IMG/VR virus record: IMGVR_UViG_3300045283_000148 | Span: 1-52,458 of that record | Origin: a virus | DNA: 52,458 nt | Direction: 5' to 3' (one strand) | Shown: positions 48,001-52,458 of the stretch, piece by piece | Numbering within the stretch: position 1 is the first letter of the stretch | Layout of the letters: every line of letters begins with the position of its first letter | Position numbers and translations under genes: made by a program | The notes under the pieces: model-generated | What the model was told of the DNA's origin: nothing | Seen by the model: only the letters and a program-made list of their open reading frames with translations | Database searches by the model: none

Positions 48001-48464
48001 TGCCGATCGACATCCCGGGGCAGACGCCGTCGCTCCCCATTGGGACGTGGCTCGTGCTGTCGGTCGGTGGCGTGCCACTCTACAGCGCGCGGGGACTGGA
48101 TCAAACGCTCCAGCCGATCGACGCCGCACACGTCACTCGCAGGACCATCAACGGCACGCTGGTCGACCTGAGCGTGGACAAGTTCCACAAGTACCAGTCC
48201 AAGATCTCCTGCTCGGACGTCGAGGCTCCGGCGTTGGACGGAGTCATGCCCGGCATGGCGGTCACGGTCGACTGCGTAAGTGAATTGGTTTATCGTACTA
48301 TTGGCGGCACGCCGTCGCGCACGGTGATTGCGGGTTCGGCCCGCACGGTCGGCGATTTCACCATCTATCGTCCGCGCCTCGACATGATGGTCGTTGGATT
48401 TAATCAAAGCATTTCCGAGTATGCGCGCACCGTGCAATGGGAATTGGATTTGGAGGAGAGATAG
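48000..48464 (+). CDS. Minor tail protein
   Basis: A 154-residue beta-rich protein, SLPIGTWLVLSVGGVPLYSA, INGTLVDLSVDKFHKYQSKI, SCSDVEAPALDGVMPGMAVT and RPRLDMMVVGFNQSISEYAR. Its position between tape measure and the hub protein fits a distal tail component. No exact family is recognised. The HNH gene was inserted just downstream. Confidence 0.7.
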   Translation: MPIDIPGQTPSLPIGTWLVLSVGGVPLYSARGLDQTLQPIDAAHVTRRTINGTLVDLSVDKFHKYQSKISCSDVEAPALDGVMPGMAVTVDCVSELVYRTIGGTPSRTVIAGSARTVGDFTIYRPRLDMMVVGFNQSISEYARTVQWELDLEER

Positions 48465-48541
48465 TATCATAATGAGCGTGACGGCCGAACGGTGCAAACG
48501 CTCGGCCGCCACTAAGCAAGGCAACCTTCAGGGAGGTCACC
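48465..48541. other. Short leader upstream of the HNH gene with an inverted repeat
   Basis: This 77-base gap contains CGGCCGA and TCGGCCG (about 48483-48510), a 7-bp inverted repeat, and ends in GGGAGG 5 bases before the HNH GTG. It may be part of the mobile unit or its target site. No intron could be recognised. Confidence 0.35.
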
Positions 48542-49063
48542 GTGCCATTACCAATTCGCGATATTACAGGTCAGAAGTTCGGCCGTCTAACTGCAATCAA
48601 GCGATTGGGATCGTCCAAGCGAGGGCAGTCGATCTGGCTGTGCCGCTGTGATTGCGGCAAGATAAAAGAAATCGTGCTCACGCGCTTATCTAGAGTCAAA
48701 TCTTGTGGATGTCTTCTGCGAGAGATGCACATCAACGGTAACGCCAATTTCAGGCATGGCCATTGGAAGAATTCAAAACCAACGCCAGAGCACAATGCGT
48801 GGGTTCGCATGCGACAGCGCTGTTACAATGAGAATCGCGATAACTATCGCTATTATGGTGGGCGCGGGATCACCGTCTGTGAGCGTTGGCGATCGTCATT
48901 CGAAAATTTCTTTGCTGACATGGGACCGAGGCCATCACCAGCACACAGCATCGACCGCATCAACAACGATGGCGACTACGAACCGAGCAATTGTCGGTGG
49001 GCAACACGCTCGGAGCAGATGAAGAATACACACCGATCGAAGACCTACACAAAGACGAGATAG
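48542..49063 (+). CDS. HNH homing endonuclease (paralogue of 28894-29460)
   Basis: A 173-residue protein from GTG 48542. FGRLTAIKRLGSSKRGQSIW, LCRCDCGKIKEIV, KSCGCLLREMH, HNAWVRMRQRCYNENRDN, YYGGRGITVCERWRSSFENF and the HNH core SIDRINNDGDYEPSNCRWAT align along their length with the minus-strand endonuclease at 28894. It is more AT-rich than its neighbours. It lies between two tail genes and its stop is 2 bases before the hub ATG, so it appears to have inserted at a gene junction without breaking either. Confidence 0.88.
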   Translation: MPLPIRDITGQKFGRLTAIKRLGSSKRGQSIWLCRCDCGKIKEIVLTRLSRVKSCGCLLREMHINGNANFRHGHWKNSKPTPEHNAWVRMRQRCYNENRDNYRYYGGRGITVCERWRSSFENFFADMGPRPSPAHSIDRINNDGDYEPSNCRWATRSEQMKNTHRSKTYTKTR

Positions 49064-49065
49064 GG

Positions 49066-51108
49066 ATGCCTAATCAAAGCACCTTTTATATCGCTTGGGT
49101 CAATTCCACCGAAACGACCTTTGGTCCCGAACATCTTCGGGAAGATGAACTCGTGTTTAGTTTTAAGCTTACACACGACGAAGGACAATTTGCCACGCTC
49201 GAGCTTGAAATCATCAACCCTCATATTGGGCTGCTGGCACCCGGCAGGCCATTTTGGTTGTGGTTTGCATGGAGCGACGGCACAACGGTCACACCGCTGT
49301 TCTTTGGGCGGCTGGTTGGCATCCCGAGCGACCTGTTCGCTGAGGTGATCACGATCCAGTTCGTGGCCAAGCCGATCGACTACACCGAGCAGCGGCTCGC
49401 AATTGCGGCCGGCCTGCGGGTGCTGCCGTTCTTCGATCCAATCTTCATCGACGAGAAGTCGCGTGAGGACCCCGACACCGCGCTGGAAGGTTACTCGGCG
49501 CTGTATCACGTGGATCGAGTTTCGCACCATGTGTCGATTAGCGACGTGATCGCTGGGGAAGACGGCATCGTGGAGTTCACGCCGAACGATGCGTTCTACG
49601 ACAGTGTCAAGCTGGAGCTGGGCGAGGCCCCATTGATGGTGTGTGAGATCGACGCCACGGTGAGCTGGGTGCAATGCGACCACACTGGGGTGCTGCAGTT
49701 TCAGAAGCAGCAGCTCACGCCGTTATCGTCCGCTGTCGGCGATGCATTGTCAGTTCAAAATCAGGATCTTGGGAACGGCTTCAAGACCACCAAGACGCTG
49801 AATCCAAACGGCCAGACTGTGACCGGCGGCAACAGCAACTCGAACACCCTCAACATAACGTGGAGTTACGAAAATCAGGCAGAGACTCACAACGACGGCG
49901 ATACGATGTCAGTCAACGGAAGCGCGACATTTACGGGGTTGCCTGGTAGCACTCCCACTCTGGCAAATATCTTGGCTGCCCAGCAAATGACGATGGGTCC
50001 AGGCGGCGGAACCTATGAGTTTCAGCGCACTATGGTCATAGGCGATCCTTATACGGGAAGAGGGGCAGAAGGCAGCGTCACCGTGAAGTGGACGCAGCCC
50101 ATCAACACAGTCACGGCCGCGCTGCAGCAGCCGGTCGCTACCGATCTGGAGATTGCAACGGAGGTCGAGCAGAACCGTACCGAGATCATCCACGTTCGTG
50201 TCTTGGCCGATGTGCAGCCGGTTTTTACCGAGGCGACCGAGACCGAGAATAACATCAAGGAAACGCTGTCGATGCAGGCGTCGGACGTGGTCGCGGAAGG
50301 CGCGGCTACTCCCTCTGATGGCGTCTACTTCCCGACCGCGCGCGGCCTGCGGAGCCTCGAGTACCTGCTGATGGTCGCGCGGGCGCACCTGCTCGCGCGC
50401 TCGCGTGTGGTCAAGGTGTCGTGGGATTGCAAATTCAACGACATCATCGGGCTGAGTTGCCGCAAGAACGCGACGCTCGAGGATTCGCGCCTGCCAGGTG
50501 GCGGCGTGCTGGGCAAGGTCGTTAGCTACGGGATGACTGGGGCCGGCGACAGCGGCGAGTTTCTCGGTAACATCACCATCAGCAGCGCCATCGGCTACGG
50601 TAGTCCGATTGTGCTGGCCGATGGTACACCGGACTATGTCGACGCAGGGTATGTCGATCCCGGCTATCAGCACTATAGCGGCACGCTGGTGGCCGCCACC
50701 ACCAACGATATGACGTTTAGTCCCTTGGCATATGAGGCGGCTGGAATTCAGCTTCCGATCAGCGCGGATCAGGTCCTCGTTCGGCACGAATGGATCGATT
50801 CTGGACAAGCTGCGGCTGCGCAGACGGCATATGATTCCGCAATTGCAGCAGCGAGACAACTGGGGCCATTCACCGAGAGCGCGGAGATCGGCGGCATGAC
50901 CGGGCCATCCCCGGAACTGATGGCTTACGCGGCCGCGCGCGCCAACATGTTCGCTGGCGTCGACCAGGCAATTCGAGACAACCCGGCGTGGCTGGAGCTC
51001 GAGTTGAAGCCGGTGCAGGGCATCTCGACCAATGTCGAGTATGACGCCGATGTTAGTCCGCTGATGATCCCGATGCAGATCGATCTATCTGCGGGGTCAA
51101 CCCCCTGA
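49066..51108 (+). CDS. Tail hub / baseplate protein
   Basis: A 680-residue protein from ATG 49066. The first ~150 residues (TFYIAWVNSTETTFGPEHLR, FSFKLTHDEGQFATLELEII, PFWLWFAWSDGTTVTPLFFG) have the beta-barrel hub look of gp27/gpD-like tail proteins. The middle part (about 250-460) contains a Thr-rich insert (SNSNTLNITWSYENQAETHN). YFPTARGLRSLEYLLMVARA with WDCKFNDIIGLSCRKNATLE is typical of hub domains in alphaproteobacterial siphoviruses. It probably forms the tail tip with the fibre genes that follow. Confidence 0.75.
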   Translation: MPNQSTFYIAWVNSTETTFGPEHLREDELVFSFKLTHDEGQFATLELEIINPHIGLLAPGRPFWLWFAWSDGTTVTPLFFGRLVGIPSDLFAEVITIQFVAKPIDYTEQRLAIAAGLRVLPFFDPIFIDEKSREDPDTALEGYSALYHVDRVSHHVSISDVIAGEDGIVEFTPNDAFYDSVKLELGEAPLMVCEIDATVSWVQCDHTGVLQFQKQQLTPLSSAVGDALSVQNQDLGNGFKTTKTLNPNGQTVTGGNSNSNTLNITWSYENQAETHNDGDTMSVNGSATFTGLPGSTPTLANILAAQQMTMGPGGGTYEFQRTMVIGDPYTGRGAEGSVTVKWTQPINTVTAALQQPVATDLEIATEVEQNRTEIIHVRVLADVQPVFTEATETENNIKETLSMQASDVVAEGAATPSDGVYFPTARGLRSLEYLLMVARAHLLARSRVVKVSWDCKFNDIIGLSCRKNATLEDSRLPGGGVLGKVVSYGMTGAGDSGEFLGNITISSAIGYGSPIVLADGTPDYVDAGYVDPGYQHYSGTLVAATTNDMTFSPLAYEAAGIQLPISADQVLVRHEWIDSGQAAAAQTAYDSAIAAARQLGPFTESAEIGGMTGPSPELMAYAAARANMFAGVDQAIRDNPAWLELELKPVQGISTNVEYDADVSPLMIPMQIDLSAGSTP

Positions 51109-51125
51109 AAACAGGAGTTTGAGCC

Positions 51126-51365
51126 ATGGCGAATATGGAGAAGATCATTCGGCCGCATCTGCCGCCGAATGTCGCCCCTACCAATACGATATCGACCTGT
51201 CAGGTGCCGCCTGAGAACACGGTTGTGCAATTCGGTCAGTCCAATAGCGCGCAGGCCACGACTTCGACGGCAACACTGAGCTTTGACTATTCCAATTCAG
51301 CAAAGTGGTACATGACCAAGCAGGAGCGTGAGTTCGAGTTCGGCGAGATTTTCAAGACGAGATAG
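51126..51365 (+). CDS. Small tail-tip protein
   Basis: A 79-residue protein with AGGAG before its ATG. MANMEKIIRPHLPPNVAPTN, then VQFGQSNSAQATTSTATLSF and DYSNSAKWYMTKQEREFEFG. It is mostly beta with a short helical end. Set between hub and fibre, it is probably a tail-tip component. The family is not recognised. Confidence 0.65.
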   Translation: MANMEKIIRPHLPPNVAPTNTISTCQVPPENTVVQFGQSNSAQATTSTATLSFDYSNSAKWYMTKQEREFEFGEIFKTR

Positions 51366-51368
51366 TCG

Positions 51369-52364
51369 ATGTTGCTCTATCGCACATCAGGCGCATGGGG
51401 CGCGGGCACAGGTGCCAACCTGACGCCTGCGCAGGTCGATGGCAACTTCTATGATGTCTCGCAGCGGGTGCAGTTCCTCGAGCTGCATCCGTCCGAGCCG
51501 GTGCTGATCACATCGTTCTCCGCGACCGGTGATCAGCTCTACATCCACATGTCGGACGGCACCATCAACGGCCCGGTCACGTTGCCGGTGGTGCGCTGGT
51601 TCTTCCGCGGGCCGTGGGCGCCGTCGACCAGTTACGCCAAAGATGACGTTGTCGTTGGTCCCGACAGCGCAGTCTATATCGTCACGTTCAACCACACTTC
51701 GTCGGCTTCCACATTTGATCCGCATGCCAACGACGGCGCGGGCCACAGTTATTATTCGCTGTTGCTGAGCGTGCCCGCGGCGACCCTGCCAACGGGCGGA
51801 GGTGCGGGTTTTGTTTTAACTAAAAACACGACTGCTAACTACGATGTGGTGTGGGCGCTTCCTGGTGCGCCGGCCGGTGGCAGCACCGGACAGGTACTGC
51901 GAAAGAACACCTCGATTGACGGCGACGCGAGTTGGCGCACGTTGGCGTTTAGCGACCTCGGCGGCATGACCATTGCTGCTACGCCAGCCGACTGGGACTA
52001 CTTGCGATGGAACGCAGCCACTAGCCGCTGGATCAATCAACAACCCCCGATGCTGCACGTTCTGTCGGCGTCGTCATGGGTGCCAGCGGTTGGCGATGAT
52101 GGTGCGTTCATGGTGCTGACCAATGGTACGACAGCCACAACTATCACCATTCCCGCCGATGCCACCACAGCGTTCCCGGTCGGGACCGAGTTGCACATCC
52201 ACCAGGACGGTACTGGCGCGGTCACAGTGGCAGCCGATAGCGGTGTAACGATGCGCAAGCACGCTAATTTTTCGAATGTTCTGCTCGGGCAATATGCGAC
52301 CGCCACCGTGAAAAAAACGGCAGCTAATGAGTGGCGTTTATTTGGTCTGCTGTCGGCGGCGTGA
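51369..52364 (+). CDS. Tail fibre/tip protein
   Basis: A 331-residue protein. The N-terminus MLLYRTSGAWGAGTGANLTP, with AQVDGNFYDVSQRV, is a common virion-attachment start. Residues about 55-125 (WFFRGPWAPSTSYAKDDVVV) resemble a carbohydrate-binding 5/12-like module (W-x-P-xxxYxxxDxV). The C-terminus (WVPAVGDDGAFMVLTNGTTA, TVAADSGVTMRKHANFSNVL, RLFGLLSAA) is a typical fibre-tip beta domain. Its 3' end has a strain variant at 3-152, showing this region diversifies. Confidence 0.8.
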   Translation: MLLYRTSGAWGAGTGANLTPAQVDGNFYDVSQRVQFLELHPSEPVLITSFSATGDQLYIHMSDGTINGPVTLPVVRWFFRGPWAPSTSYAKDDVVVGPDSAVYIVTFNHTSSASTFDPHANDGAGHSYYSLLLSVPAATLPTGGGAGFVLTKNTTANYDVVWALPGAPAGGSTGQVLRKNTSIDGDASWRTLAFSDLGGMTIAATPADWDYLRWNAATSRWINQQPPMLHVLSASSWVPAVGDDGAFMVLTNGTTATTITIPADATTAFPVGTELHIHQDGTGAVTVAADSGVTMRKHANFSNVLLGQYATATVKKTAANEWRLFGLLSAA

Positions 52365-52458
52365 GATGATTTCATGGGATACGAGGAGGAGCGCAAGCAG
52401 GCACACGTGGTGCGGTTTTACGGCAAGGAGGGCACCGACAACGAGGATTTCTGGATCG
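52332..52458. repeat. 127-bp direct repeat, right copy (contig-end overlap)
   Basis: It is identical to 120-246. It includes the fibre stop and the first 85 bases of the 162-806 gene, which is therefore the next gene in the circle. Joining at this overlap gives a genome of about 52,212 bases. Confidence 0.85.

Noticed and set aside
48465-49063. Group I intron around the HNH gene
   Set aside because: The flanking tail genes are intact and separate; no split exon or intron core could be recognised.

Overview
The window looks like an essentially complete temperate siphovirus-type phage genome (Caudoviricetes) from a GC-rich alphaproteobacterial host, probably Rhizobiales/Bradyrhizobium-like. 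The evidence is a tyrosine integrase, a lambda-like repressor switch, a full head-neck-tail gene set, and a phage copy of GcrA, a cell-cycle regulator known from alphaproteobacteria. The last 127 bases (52332-52458) repeat 120-246 exactly. Bases 1-119 are a diverged version of the sequence just before that repeat at the other end. The simplest reading is a circular or circularly permuted genome of about 52.2 kb with a short strain-variant tip at the start.

Layout. (1) 1-3595, plus: end of the tail/fibre operon, continuing across the contig join from 52364. (2) 3600-14142, minus: the leftward early operon. From its promoter end it holds small genes, a zinc-ribbon protein, a recombination block (299-aa protein, HNH endonuclease, Bet/RecT annealase, DUF1367), an integrase, a cytosine-5 methyltransferase that contains a long second reading frame, and about a dozen small genes joined by a recurring junction sequence. 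(3) 13729-14213: the immunity region, with two mirror-image promoter/operator sets carrying six 17-bp operator-like sites. (4) 14214-21294, plus: rightward early genes: Cro-like protein, GcrA-like regulator, MT-A70 adenine methyltransferase, DnaA domain IV protein, DUF1376, two ParB-like proteins with a near-consensus parS site, and a NusG-like factor just before the late genes. (5) 21387-52458, plus: late genes in the order terminase, portal, MuF, small membrane proteins, two-domain endolysin, collagen-like fibre, more small membrane proteins, DUF2213 protease/scaffold, decoration protein, major capsid, fibre-like virion proteins, DUF4054 connector, tail terminator, tail tube, tail chaperone with a -1 frame extension, tape measure, hub and fibre.

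How it works together. The repressor (13828-14142) probably binds both operator sets and silences leftward and rightward transcription. Both main promoters place the start codon about 6 bases after the -10 box, so the first messages would be leaderless. Leftward transcription supplies recombination, integration and DNA modification. Rightward transcription supplies a set that resembles the host cell-cycle circuit (GcrA, an adenine methyltransferase, a DnaA DNA-binding domain), replication or partition proteins, and a NusG-like factor placed to act on the late operon.

Four HNH endonuclease genes have entered the genome. One carries a copy of its neighbour's C-terminal tail; another lies antisense in the late operon between the endolysin and the fibre gene. 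No tRNA, rRNA, CRISPR array or insertion sequence was seen.
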